Assembly: GCA_964561035.1 (NCBI GenBank)
Contig: CAZLNR010000033.1
Span: 1-6,756, forward strand
Direction: 5' to 3'
DNA length: 6,756 nucleotides
From: XYD2-FULL-39-9 sp964561035
GTDB taxonomy: Bacteria > Patescibacteriota > Patescibacteriia > Magasanikbacterales > GWA2-37-8
The notes beneath the pieces are model-generated. The model saw only the letters and a list, made by a program, of their open reading frames with translations. It did no database searches and was not told the DNA's origin. Both the position numbers and the translations under genes were made by a program. Below are positions 1-6,535 of this stretch, in pieces. Each line of letters opens with the position of its first letter. Position 1 is the first letter of the stretch.

Positions 1-86
1 GCGGAGAGGGAGGGATTCGAACCCTCGGTGCCTTGCGGCACACAGCTTTAGCAAAGCTGCACAATCGACCACTCTGACACCTCTCC
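1..86 (-). tRNA. tRNA-Ser (anticodon GCU), 3' CCA cut by the window edge
   Basis: This is a class II serine tRNA reading AGC/AGU codons. On the minus strand the acceptor stem is GGAGAGG (80-86) paired with CCTCTCC (3-9), followed by discriminator G (position 2) and one C at position 1, which is probably the first base of an encoded CCA. The anticodon stem CAGCT/AGCTG closes the loop TTGCTAA, so the anticodon is GCU (plus-strand 50-52). The long variable arm GTGCC-GCAA-GGCAC and discriminator G are typical of tRNA-Ser. The T arm is GAGGG-TTCGAAT-CCCTC. The D stem is weak, with a U-U opposition at 10-25. It lies just downstream of a second tRNA-Ser and is probably co-transcribed with it. Confidence 0.95.
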
Positions 87-95
87 AGGTGTGTT

Positions 96-185
96 TGGCG
101 GAGAGACTGGGATTCGAACCCAGGGTCCACTTGCGTGGACTACGGTTTAGTAAACCGTTGCTATCGACCGCTCAGCCATCTCTCC
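96..185 (-). tRNA. tRNA-Ser with unusual anticodon ACU, CCA encoded
   Basis: This is a class II serine tRNA. The acceptor stem GGAGAGA (179-185) pairs with TCTCTCC (100-106), followed by discriminator G (99) and a genome-encoded CCA (96-98). The anticodon stem ACGGT/ACCGT is fully paired around the loop TTACTAA, which gives anticodon ACU. The usual bacterial tRNA for this box is GCU, present in the neighbouring gene. The variable arm GTCCAC-GCAA-GTGGAC is long and perfectly paired, and the T arm is CTGGG-TTCGAAT-CCCAG. All arms look intact, so I read it as a functional gene rather than a decayed copy. It lies 9 bases upstream of the other tRNA-Ser in the direction of transcription. A similar leader (AAACACAC followed by a T-rich or C-rich end) precedes both genes, which hints at an old tandem duplication. 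A34 could also reflect a base-call error. Confidence 0.9.
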
Positions 186-204
186 AGTGTGTTTTGGTAG
201 AAAC

Positions 205-232
205 AGTGTATCAAAAAATCGTATAAAGTCAA
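205..232 (-). promoter_or_regulatory. Predicted promoter of the tRNA-Ser pair
   Basis: On the minus strand, TTGACT (227-232) is followed after 16 bases by TACACT (205-210), which is preceded by TGA and so forms an extended -10. The start of transcription would be near 198, about 13 bases before the mature 5' end of the tRNA. The -35 box begins five bases beyond the stop codon of the ABC-F gene, and no terminator hairpin separates the two, so read-through from the ABC-F gene is also possible. Confidence 0.5.
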
Positions 233-237
233 TCTGA

Positions 238-1698
238 TTATAGGTTTTCCAAATCAAGCACTTGGTCAATCGTAATCTGTTCTACAAATTCTGGTACGTG
301 GCTTACCAATATAATAGCTCCTTCAAATTCATCTAGCGCTTTGGCGATAATTGGCAGATGTCGGAAATTAATATGGTTGGTCGGTTCATCCATAATTAAC
401 AATCCTGGTTTTTGCAGTACAAAACGTGCGTAACACAATAGGCCTTTTTGTCCTTCGGATAACGACCCAACTTTATTTTTGAGCAGTTGCGCCGGTAAAA
501 GAAATTGAGCGGCAGTGGCAAAGATTTCTTGGTTCCATGGATTAGGCATCATTTCTTCCAGAGCTTGGTAGGCAGTTTTTTCAAAATCAAGCCCAGAAAA
601 ATCCTGTCTATAATAACCGACTCGAATGTCAGGAGAAATGGTCGCGCCTTCTTCGGTGCCGTGAGCCAACGCATATAGCAAAGTGCTTTTACCAATGCCG
701 TTGGGCCCCTTTAAAAGCAGACGCTGTTTTTTGCGTAAAGAAATAGGCGGAAGCAATGTTTTGCGAACAGGTTCGTTGTTAATCATAACGCCGACCGATT
801 TTATTTCCGCCATTGGTCCGATAATCTCAGTCTGAGAAGGTATGGTAAATTCATTGATAGTTTTGTCTTCTTGGCGTTCGTCAACCATGTTTTCTTCTGC
901 ATCTTCCACCTGGTCTCGCAGTTTGCTGGCTAATTTTCTCATCTTACCGCCTTTGTTAGCAAAAAAGTTTATTTTATCTTTGCGGTCCTGAATGCTTTTG
1001 CGGAGCTGTGCATTTTTCATGCGTTCGCGTTCAATGCGTGCTTCGATCTCACCAAGTACGTTATAGTAGTCGCCAACGTACTGCTCTATTTTTTGAGTAT
1101 ATGAATCAAGGTACAGTACGCCGTCGGTAAACGCGTTTAAAAAATTCGCATCATGAGAAATGACTAAACAGGTTTTTTGGTACGAGATTAAGAATTGAGT
1201 GAGATGTTCTATACCGGCAGTATCAAGATTGTTAGTTGGTTCATCCAACAGTAAAATATCAGGCTGTTGAATAAGCGCGTAGGCGAGCAATAAGCGTGCC
1301 TGCTGGCCTCCGGAGAATTGTTTTATTTTTTTATCCAAAGGCGCCGTTAGATGAACGACTTCCATAATATCGGCAATTCGTTTTGGCAGATCGTACACTT
1401 TTTTCTCGAATAACTGGCCAAAAAATTCTTCCACGGTTTTTTCCAGATTTTCAGGTTTCATGACTTGGGTGGCAATGGCTATGGAAGAGCCGAGGCTGAT
1501 ATTTACCTGGCCGACCTCTGGTTTTAAATCGCCGGTTATGAGCTTAAAAATAGTGCTTTTTCCCGCTCCGTTTTGTCCCATGATGGTAATTTTGGAGTTT
1601 TTACGCACCGAAAAATTAGCCTCTTCAAGAATCGGCTTGTGGGAATTGTAAGAAAAAGATACGTTGTCAAAACTTATAATGACGTTTTCTTGTGCCAT
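238..1698 (-). CDS. ABC-F family ATPase (probable ribosome-associated translation factor)
   Basis: A soluble protein of 486 residues with two ABC domains and no membrane segment, the layout of the ABC-F class. Domain 1 has Walker A GQNGAGKST (41-49), signature FSGGQ (128-132), Walker B with catalytic Glu at 153 (LLLDEPTNNLD) and switch His 182. A charged helical linker (about 205-290) follows. Domain 2 has Walker A GPNGIGKST (331-339), signature LSEGQ (413-417), Walker B with Glu 438 (MDEPTNHIN) and switch His 467. ABC-F proteins typically bind the ribosomal E site and act in translation, ribosome rescue or antibiotic protection; which of these applies here cannot be told. The chain is shorter than EttA or Uup-type members, with little room between Walker A and signature of domain 1 for an arm insertion. 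In domain 2 the D-loop reads HIN rather than the usual HLD. The ATG at 1698 is chosen because an extended -10 promoter lies just upstream, leaving a leader of about 14 bases. There is no Shine-Dalgarno sequence. Confidence 0.93.
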   Translation of the reverse strand: MAQENVIISFDNVSFSYNSHKPILEEANFSVRKNSKITIMGQNGAGKSTIFKLITGDLKPEVGQVNISLGSSIAIATQVMKPENLEKTVEEFFGQLFEKKVYDLPKRIADIMEVVHLTAPLDKKIKQFSGGQQARLLLAYALIQQPDILLLDEPTNNLDTAGIEHLTQFLISYQKTCLVISHDANFLNAFTDGVLYLDSYTQKIEQYVGDYYNVLGEIEARIERERMKNAQLRKSIQDRKDKINFFANKGGKMRKLASKLRDQVEDAEENMVDERQEDKTINEFTIPSQTEIIGPMAEIKSVGVMINNEPVRKTLLPPISLRKKQRLLLKGPNGIGKSTLLYALAHGTEEGATISPDIRVGYYRQDFSGLDFEKTAYQALEEMMPNPWNQEIFATAAQFLLPAQLLKNKVGSLSEGQKGLLCYARFVLQKPGLLIMDEPTNHINFRHLPIIAKALDEFEGAIILVSHVPEFVEQITIDQVLDLENL

Positions 1699-1718
1699 AT
1701 ATGCATAATAGATGGCTT

Positions 1719-1747
1719 ATTATAGCAGATAATAGGGGAGGGGTCAA
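1719..1747 (-). promoter_or_regulatory. Predicted promoter of the ABC-F gene
   Basis: On the minus strand, TTGACC (1742-1747) is followed after 17 bases by a perfect TATAAT (1719-1724) with the TGC extension directly in front (1725-1727). Transcription should start near 1712, leaving about 14 bases before the ATG at 1698. The leader includes the palindrome TATGCATA (1700-1707) right before the start codon. Spacing and both boxes are close to the sigma-70 consensus. Confidence 0.75.
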
Positions 1748-1760
1748 CAATGCAATTTGT

Positions 1761-1789
1761 TAGACAGGCTTTGTAAAAAATGTTATAGT
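1761..1789 (+). promoter_or_regulatory. Predicted promoter of the acyltransferase gene
   Basis: TAGACA (1761-1766) is followed after 17 bases by TATAGT (1784-1789), with TG at 1781-1782 forming an extended -10 (TGTTATAGT). Each hexamer matches the sigma-70 consensus at five of six bases. Transcription should start near 1796, about 20 bases before the ATG at 1816. It stands back to back with the ABC-F promoter: the two -35 boxes are 13 bases apart, so one regulator could act on both. Confidence 0.65.
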
Positions 1790-1815
1790 TTTATATAGAG
1801 TTTATCGTTTCGGCA

Positions 1816-2919
1816 ATGCAAACAAACCAAATTTCTTTTGAGCGTAAAAAAACATTTGACGCCGTGCGCGCTATTGCAACTATAGCCGTTTTTTTATTTC
1901 ATGCGGGATATTTATTGCCGTTTCGGGATAGTAATCATCTGAATCGGTTTTCTTCTGAGACATTTATTAATTTACATCGTTTGGTGTATATATGTGGCAC
2001 GGTTGGTGTAAGCATTTTTTTTGTTCTGAGCGGATTTTTATTGTTCTATCAGTTATATAAAGAGCAGCAGGTTTTAGATTGGAAAAGGGTTAAGCAGTAT
2101 GCGTATAAGCGCCTAACACGTATTTTACCCTTATACTACGCATCAATTGTGATTATTGTGTTGTTTTTACGGCCTTATATTCTGGGTATGCCCGGAGGTT
2201 TAGCGGCTCTATTTGATAATTTTTTGTTCTTTCGTCGTTTTCATGCAGAGGGCGCGCCAAAGATTACAATTAACCCTGTCTACTGGTCTCTTGTTATAGA
2301 AATGCATTTTTATTTTCTATTGCCAATTTTTTATTACTTATTCTATAAAACACAGAGAGTATTTTGGTTTTTTCTGCCTGTGGGCATGGGAATTCTATAT
2401 CGATTGGCAGTTATTTTTTTTGTTGCAGCGCCCTCTTCTCAGATATTGCGTTTAACACCGGCAAACTTTGATTTTTTTGCATTCGGTATGCTTGGCGCTT
2501 ATTTGTATGTGAAGCGATATTCTTGGTTGGGTTGGTTTAAAAAAGGCTTGGTTCAAGCTGGGTCTCTGGCTCTTTTTCTTGTGTTTATATATTTTTACGA
2601 TCTTGATTTTGGAAAAACAGCATCCTATGTTTTTATGCCGGTTATTTTTGGGCTGTTGGCCGTGGTTTGTATGCTATCCTTGCTAATGAACGAAGATACA
2701 AAAATTTCTAGATTTTTAACGAGCGCCCCGATGCTTTTTATAGCTAAAATTAGTTTTAGCATATATATCTGGCATGCGATTGTTATTGAGTGTGTAGAAA
2801 AATTGGCCATGACTAGCACGCCTAAGTTTGTTTTAGATGTAGTGTTTACGATTATTGTTTCCGTAATCAGTTTTTATTGCATTGAAAATCCGTTTTTGAA
2901 AAATAAGAGCAAGCTGTGA
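1816..2919 (+). CDS. Membrane acyltransferase, acyltransferase-3 (OafA-like) family
   Basis: An integral membrane protein of 367 residues that likely transfers an acyl (often acetyl) group to a sugar of a surface glycan, as characterised family members do. Family marks are the R-X10-H motif with Arg 18 and His 29 in the first helix (FLFHAG), GVSIFFVLSGFLL (64-76), RLTRILPLYY (99-108), the WSLVIEMHFYFLLP block (157-170), SFSIYIWHA (313-321) near the end, and IENPF (356-360). About ten hydrophobic helices span the chain. The length is normal for the membrane domain alone; there is no C-terminal SGNH domain. ATG 1816 is the only sensible start and lies about 20 bases from the predicted transcription start; no Shine-Dalgarno sequence is present. 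The gene ends in TGA, and no terminator hairpin follows before the next promoter. Its place upstream of a glycan ligase operon fits glycan decoration. The exact acyl donor and acceptor are unknown. Confidence 0.9.
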   Translation: MQTNQISFERKKTFDAVRAIATIAVFLFHAGYLLPFRDSNHLNRFSSETFINLHRLVYICGTVGVSIFFVLSGFLLFYQLYKEQQVLDWKRVKQYAYKRLTRILPLYYASIVIIVLFLRPYILGMPGGLAALFDNFLFFRRFHAEGAPKITINPVYWSLVIEMHFYFLLPIFYYLFYKTQRVFWFFLPVGMGILYRLAVIFFVAAPSSQILRLTPANFDFFAFGMLGAYLYVKRYSWLGWFKKGLVQAGSLALFLVFIYFYDLDFGKTASYVFMPVIFGLLAVVCMLSLLMNEDTKISRFLTSAPMLFIAKISFSIYIWHAIVIECVEKLAMTSTPKFVLDVVFTIIVSVISFYCIENPFLKNKSKL

Positions 2920-2923
2920 ATAT

Positions 2924-2953
2924 TTGACACAAAGTAGTAAAGAAGGTTAAAAT
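2924..2953 (+). promoter_or_regulatory. Predicted promoter of the ligase operon
   Basis: A perfect TTGACA (2924-2929) begins four bases after the acyltransferase stop codon and is followed after 18 bases by TAAAAT (2948-2953), five of six matches to TATAAT. Transcription should start near 2960 and give a leader of about 55 bases before the ATG at 3016. That is much longer than the leaders predicted for the two divergent genes, and it carries the dyad and hairpin described separately. Confidence 0.6.
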
Positions 2954-2962
2954 ATTACAAAA

Positions 2963-2992
2963 TTACATTGTAAAACCGGTGCGTACTGGTTT
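2963..2992 (+). promoter_or_regulatory. Dyad and small hairpin in the ligase leader
   Basis: Two adjacent inverted repeats lie in the predicted 5' leader. TTACA-T-TGTAA (2963-2973) is an operator-like dyad at about the expected transcription start. AAACCGGT (2973-2980) and ACTGGTTT (2985-2992) can fold as an eight-pair stem, with one G-U pair in RNA, around a GCGT loop. The tract after the stem is A/T mixed (ATTAATTATTTAT) and not a clean U run, so it is not a convincing terminator. A role as operator, attenuator or RNA-stability element is possible but unproven. Confidence 0.3.
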
Positions 2993-3015
2993 ATTAATTA
3001 TTTATCTGTAACCGT

Positions 3016-5061
3016 ATGAAGCAAATTATCGCAAATATAGTGCGCTATTTTATCTATGCTACTTTTTTTGTGCCGCTGCTTGTTTTTCCGACCTCATTTA
3101 TCTTTCCGTTCGTTGTTCCTAAAATTCTTGCATTCCGTTCTTTGGTTGAATTAATGCTCGGAGGGTATGTTTTGTTGCTCTTTATAAATTGGCAAGAGTT
3201 TAAGCCTAAATTTTCATGGCTGCATGTAGCGGTTCTAGGTTTTTTTATCAGCTTTTCCATCTCTACATTTGCGGGCGTAGATTGGTATCATAGCTTTTGG
3301 GATAATCATGAAAGAATGTTGGGGTTATTTACTATCGCTCATTATGTCGCGTACTATTTTATTGCTGGCGCCATGTTTAAAACATGGGATGACTGGAAGA
3401 GGGCGCTTCGGATGTTTTTGGTAGCTGGGTCGGCTGTGATGTTTGTTGGTGTTTTGCAAATTATTAATCCGAATTTATTGTTGAATCAAGGGTCACCTCG
3501 TATTATTGCAACGCTCGGTAATGCCATTTATGTAGGCGGATACGGAATGTTTTTAGTTTTTGTGTCATTTTTGCTTTTTTTGAAAGAAGAAAATAAAGTA
3601 TGGAAATTGGTGTCAGTTTGTGCTGGATTGCTTGCTTTTGTATCAATGATCTTTAGTGGCACTCGTGGATCTATGTTGGGTTTTGTAATAGGCTCCGCAA
3701 TCGCGCTGATCGCATATATTCTATTTTTACGCGATTTACCAAAGGTAAGAAAAATTTTAATGATTATTGCGGGGTCTGGTATTATTCTGGTCGGCTTGCT
3801 CTATGCATTTAGAAATAGTGAATTTGTGAAAAAAATACCAGCTGTAAATCGTGTTTTTGAAACATCGTTTGAAACTGTTAAAAATAGTCCGCGCTGGTTT
3901 GCCTGGGAATCTGCTGTAGAAAGCTGGAAAGAGAAGCCTGTGTTTGGTTGGGGTCCAAATAACTTTTTTTACGCCTTTAATAAGTATTATCAGCCAAAAT
4001 CTTTAGAGTTTGGATATGGTGAAACATGGTTTGATAATGCGCATAATATTTTAGTTAATACTTTGGCGGTGCAAGGTGTAGTAGGCGTAGCAACATATCT
4101 GCTTATGTTTGTGGTGGCTGTATTTTTGGTAATTATCGCAAGAAAGAAAAGAGGCCTTAATGTCCATATTGCAGTGGTTAGTATTGCTTTTCTTGCCGCT
4201 CATTTGGTGCAGAGTATTACTGTGTTTGAGAATCCGACTTCATACCTATACTTTGTGTTTTGGTTAGCAATGGTTGCTTTTGTGTCTAAATCCACTGTTT
4301 CTGATGAGAAAAACATGGCAAAAAATAATATGCCATCAGTAAGTGTAAATAAAACAATAGGAATGGGCGGGGTGGTAACGACTGGAGCTGTCTTTATGCT
4401 TATTGTCTTTATCTTTAATATTCAACCGGCTCGTGCCAATATGCAGACACTGGAGGCGCTTAAGTATTTAAGCTATCAGCCAGAAACAGGCTTTGAGCTT
4501 ATGAAAAAAGCTCTTGCATTCAGCTCTCCGCATATAGATGATATACGAAGCGATCTCGCTCGAACTGCGGCTCAAGTGGTTGCAAGTGATATAAAGTTAG
4601 ACAAAGAAAAGAAGGTAGAAATTTTCATGGCAGCATTTGAGGCCCTGCAGTCAAATGTTGCGTTGCATCCATATGATATCCGAAATTATTTAACTTTAAG
4701 CCAGCTAAGCCAATCCGGCTATCTGCTTACCGGAGATATAAAATATATTACTGATTATGGAACATATTTGCAGACTGCTTTGTCATACTCTCCAAGACGC
4801 CAGCAGATAATATATAATGTAGCTAACTTTAATTTGCAAATTGGAAAAATGGACGAGGCGATAAAATTAATTGAAGATACCATTACTGATGATCCAAAAG
4901 TTTCTGAGGGTTATTGGCGGTTAGCATATATTCATCAGTTATCCGGTAATGCTAAAAAAGCAAAAGAAACACTAGAGCTTGCCGAAAAAAATGGTATTGT
5001 GTTCAGCTCAAAAGAGCAAGAAATAATTTCGGAAATTTTAAAGACGAACGCAATAAAATAG
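3016..5061 (+). CDS. O-antigen ligase/polymerase-like membrane protein (Wzy_C type) with C-terminal TPR region
   Basis: A 681-residue polytopic protein with about twelve to thirteen helices, of the WaaL/Wzy/PglL superfamily, which moves a lipid-linked glycan to its acceptor on the outer face of the membrane. The Wzy_C signature is visible: SGTRGSMLGF (214-223, Arg 217), PRWFAWESA (292-300), VFGWGPNNFF (309-318), and WFDNAHN (338-344) with the likely essential His 343 in a large outside loop (about 266-350). ENPTSYLYF (405-413) follows. A last helix (452-470) leads to a helical C-terminal region whose final part (about 595-660, YNVANFNLQIGKMDEAIKL and WRLAYIHQLSGNAKKAK) has TPR-like repeats, probably outside the cell, which could bind an acceptor or partner. 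An in-frame stop at 2995 and no other start codon in between fix the ATG at 3016. There is no Shine-Dalgarno sequence. It is the first gene of a tight operon. Whether it is a polysaccharide ligase, a polymerase or a protein O-glycosyltransferase cannot be decided from sequence. Confidence 0.88.
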   Translation: MKQIIANIVRYFIYATFFVPLLVFPTSFIFPFVVPKILAFRSLVELMLGGYVLLLFINWQEFKPKFSWLHVAVLGFFISFSISTFAGVDWYHSFWDNHERMLGLFTIAHYVAYYFIAGAMFKTWDDWKRALRMFLVAGSAVMFVGVLQIINPNLLLNQGSPRIIATLGNAIYVGGYGMFLVFVSFLLFLKEENKVWKLVSVCAGLLAFVSMIFSGTRGSMLGFVIGSAIALIAYILFLRDLPKVRKILMIIAGSGIILVGLLYAFRNSEFVKKIPAVNRVFETSFETVKNSPRWFAWESAVESWKEKPVFGWGPNNFFYAFNKYYQPKSLEFGYGETWFDNAHNILVNTLAVQGVVGVATYLLMFVVAVFLVIIARKKRGLNVHIAVVSIAFLAAHLVQSITVFENPTSYLYFVFWLAMVAFVSKSTVSDEKNMAKNNMPSVSVNKTIGMGGVVTTGAVFMLIVFIFNIQPARANMQTLEALKYLSYQPETGFELMKKALAFSSPHIDDIRSDLARTAAQVVASDIKLDKEKKVEIFMAAFEALQSNVALHPYDIRNYLTLSQLSQSGYLLTGDIKYITDYGTYLQTALSYSPRRQQIIYNVANFNLQIGKMDEAIKLIEDTITDDPKVSEGYWRLAYIHQLSGNAKKAKETLELAEKNGIVFSSKEQEIISEILKTNAIK

Positions 5062-5085
5062 TTTTTTGCTCATGTAGTGCAAAAT

Positions 5086-5799
5086 ATGAATTTTTCCGTT
5101 GTAATTCCCGTGTTTAATGAAGAGCGCCGTTTGCAAAAGACTGCAAATGAGATATTTGATTTTTTTGCAAAGCAATCTTCTCCGGTTGAAATTATTTTTG
5201 TAGATGACGGGTCAACTGATAATACCCTTTCTCTTCTTCACCAATATGCAAATCAGCACGGATGCAAAGTGATTTCTTATGGAGAGAATAGGGGAAAGGG
5301 ATATGCGGTAAGGCAAGGGGCTTTGGCTGCAGCTAGTAATTGGGTTGTGTTTTTTGATGTAGATTTGGCGACTCCTCTGGTTGAGTTTGAAAATTTACAG
5401 CGATTTATACAGCCTGGTGATCAGGTGGTTGTAGGCAGTCGTCGTTTGGAAAAATCTCATATAGAGAAGTACGAGTCAAAATTACGCACGTTTTTAGGCC
5501 GTGGTTTTACTAAAATATCTAATATTTTAGTGCCAAATATAACAGATTTTACCTGTGGTTTTAAATGTTTTTCCAAAGAAGCTGTACAGAAGATATTTAC
5601 GGTAGCGCGCATTGATCGTTGGGGGTTTGATACGGAATTATTATATATCGCAACTCTCAAACATATACCTATCAAACAGATGCCAGTGAGATGGGCCCAC
5701 GATGAGGATTCAAGAGTTAAGGTTTTTAAAGCTGTTGTAAGCAGTCTTAAGGAATTGATGGAAATGAAGGCTAATCAACTTAAGGGCCTATATAAATAA
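5086..5799 (+). CDS. Family 2 glycosyltransferase, polyprenyl/dolichyl-phosphate sugar synthase type
   Basis: A soluble 237-residue GT-A enzyme that likely moves a sugar from a nucleotide sugar to a polyprenyl phosphate at the cytoplasmic membrane face. Motifs in order: VVIPVFNEE (5-13), VDDGSTD (39-45), GENRGKG (66-72), the metal-binding DVDLAT (91-96, a DXD variant), VVGSRR (115-120), DFTCGFKCF (154-162), WGFDTELL (179-186) and PVRWAHDEDSRVKV (200-213). The DVDLAT, CGFK and GFDTELL pattern resembles ALG5-type dolichyl-phosphate glucosyltransferases. No C-terminal membrane helices are present. ATG 5086 puts the family's usual N-terminus (MNFSVVIPV) at the start; GTG 5077 would add three residues (M-Q-N) and is less likely. 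It starts 24 bases after the ligase stop in the same reading frame, with no Shine-Dalgarno sequence and no promoter seen, so it is probably translated from the ligase transcript. The sugar (glucose, mannose or other) is not predictable. Confidence 0.9.
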   Translation: MNFSVVIPVFNEERRLQKTANEIFDFFAKQSSPVEIIFVDDGSTDNTLSLLHQYANQHGCKVISYGENRGKGYAVRQGALAAASNWVVFFDVDLATPLVEFENLQRFIQPGDQVVVGSRRLEKSHIEKYESKLRTFLGRGFTKISNILVPNITDFTCGFKCFSKEAVQKIFTVARIDRWGFDTELLYIATLKHIPIKQMPVRWAHDEDSRVKVFKAVVSSLKELMEMKANQLKGLYK

Positions 5800-5800
5800 T

Positions 5801-6526
5801 ATGGAACAGCAAGAGTATATAAAGATGGGTAATTTGGAAAAAACACATTGGTATTTTGTTGCAAAAAGAAAATTCTTAGATATTGTGTTAAATGCGTATG
5901 CGCCTCAAAAAGCTAAAATTTTAGATGTAGGGTGTGGTACCGGGGCGGTAATGGAACATGTGCTAGCAAAGAATAATGAAGTTTGCGGGGTTGACATGAG
6001 CGACGTGGCGTTGGAATTTTGTCGACAAAAAGGTTTAGATGTAAAAAAAGGGTTAGCAGACAACATGCCGTTTCAAGATGGTTCTTTTGATGTAGTACTT
6101 GCATTGGACGTTTTAGAGCATTTGGATCATCCGGAGGCAGCTGTGGCAGAAGTAAAAAGAATTCTAAAGAAGGGCGGTTTATTTATTGCGACTGTTCCAG
6201 CGCATCAGTGGTTATGGTCTTATCATGATGAATCTTTGCATCATAAAAAAAGATATAACAAGCAAGATCTTACCAAATTGTTTTCTGAAGATTTTAGCTT
6301 ATTAACTGTTTCATGGATTAACTTTTTTATACTGCTACCAGCGGTGCTATTACGTTTTTTTAAAAAAATATTTAACACTAAAGATGCAGGCTCTGACGTG
6401 AGCGATTCGTCGGCAATTATAAATACTATTATGGCTTTAGTTTATTTTATAGAATTGCAATTGTTTAGAATATTCGGCGGATTACCAGCTGGCCTTTCGC
6501 TTTTAGTGGTAGTGAAGAAAAAATAA
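5801..6526 (+). CDS. Class I SAM-dependent methyltransferase with hydrophobic C-terminal segments
   Basis: A 241-residue protein with a Rossmann-type methyltransferase domain. Motif I is ILDVGCGTG (40-48), the acidic residue for the SAM ribose is Asp 65 in GVDMS (63-67), motif II/post-I lies in FDVVLALDVLEHLDHP (96-111), and KKGGLFIATVPA (123-134) ends the core. The N-terminal THWYFVAKRKF (15-25) resembles the HWWF-type motif seen in methyltransferases of glycan loci, and HHKKRY (147-152) follows the core. Hydrophobic stretches at about 170-188 and 205-238 suggest membrane contact, fitting a lipid-linked sugar or lipid substrate. The ATG follows the glycosyltransferase stop by a single base (TAATATG), which implies translational coupling. 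An AAGGG lies 14 bases upstream, too far for a normal Shine-Dalgarno. The methyl acceptor is unknown; a sugar intermediate of this pathway is the likeliest guess. Confidence 0.88.
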   Translation: MEQQEYIKMGNLEKTHWYFVAKRKFLDIVLNAYAPQKAKILDVGCGTGAVMEHVLAKNNEVCGVDMSDVALEFCRQKGLDVKKGLADNMPFQDGSFDVVLALDVLEHLDHPEAAVAEVKRILKKGGLFIATVPAHQWLWSYHDESLHHKKRYNKQDLTKLFSEDFSLLTVSWINFFILLPAVLLRFFKKIFNTKDAGSDVSDSSAIINTIMALVYFIELQLFRIFGGLPAGLSLLVVVKKK

Positions 6527-6535
6527 TTTTTACAT

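Noticed and set aside
1460..1651. A 63-codon plus-strand frame inside the ABC-F gene
   Set aside because: It lies wholly antisense to a well-supported gene, has no family motif and no promoter or ribosome site; it is a shadow frame. The same holds for the antisense frames at 2625-2819, 3054-3260, 5457-5675 and 5913-6104.
2014..2420. Runs of eight T (near 2015 and 2413) in the acyltransferase gene as possible phase-variation tracts
   Set aside because: Such runs are common in A+T-rich membrane genes coding for Phe-rich helices, the frame is intact, and nothing shows slippage. Read-level length variation would be needed to revive the idea.
2973..2992. Hairpin as an intrinsic terminator of the acyltransferase gene
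   Set aside because: The tract after the stem is mixed A/T instead of a U run, and a strong promoter lies between the stop codon and the hairpin.
5077..5085. GTG 5077 as the glycosyltransferase start
   Set aside because: It adds only three residues ahead of the usual family N-terminus and has no ribosome site; ATG 5086 is preferred, though GTG cannot be excluded.
5755..5800. A promoter just before the methyltransferase gene (TATATAAA near 5790)
   Set aside because: No -35 box lies at a workable distance; the nearest TTGATG is about 29 bases away, and the one-base gap favours co-transcription.
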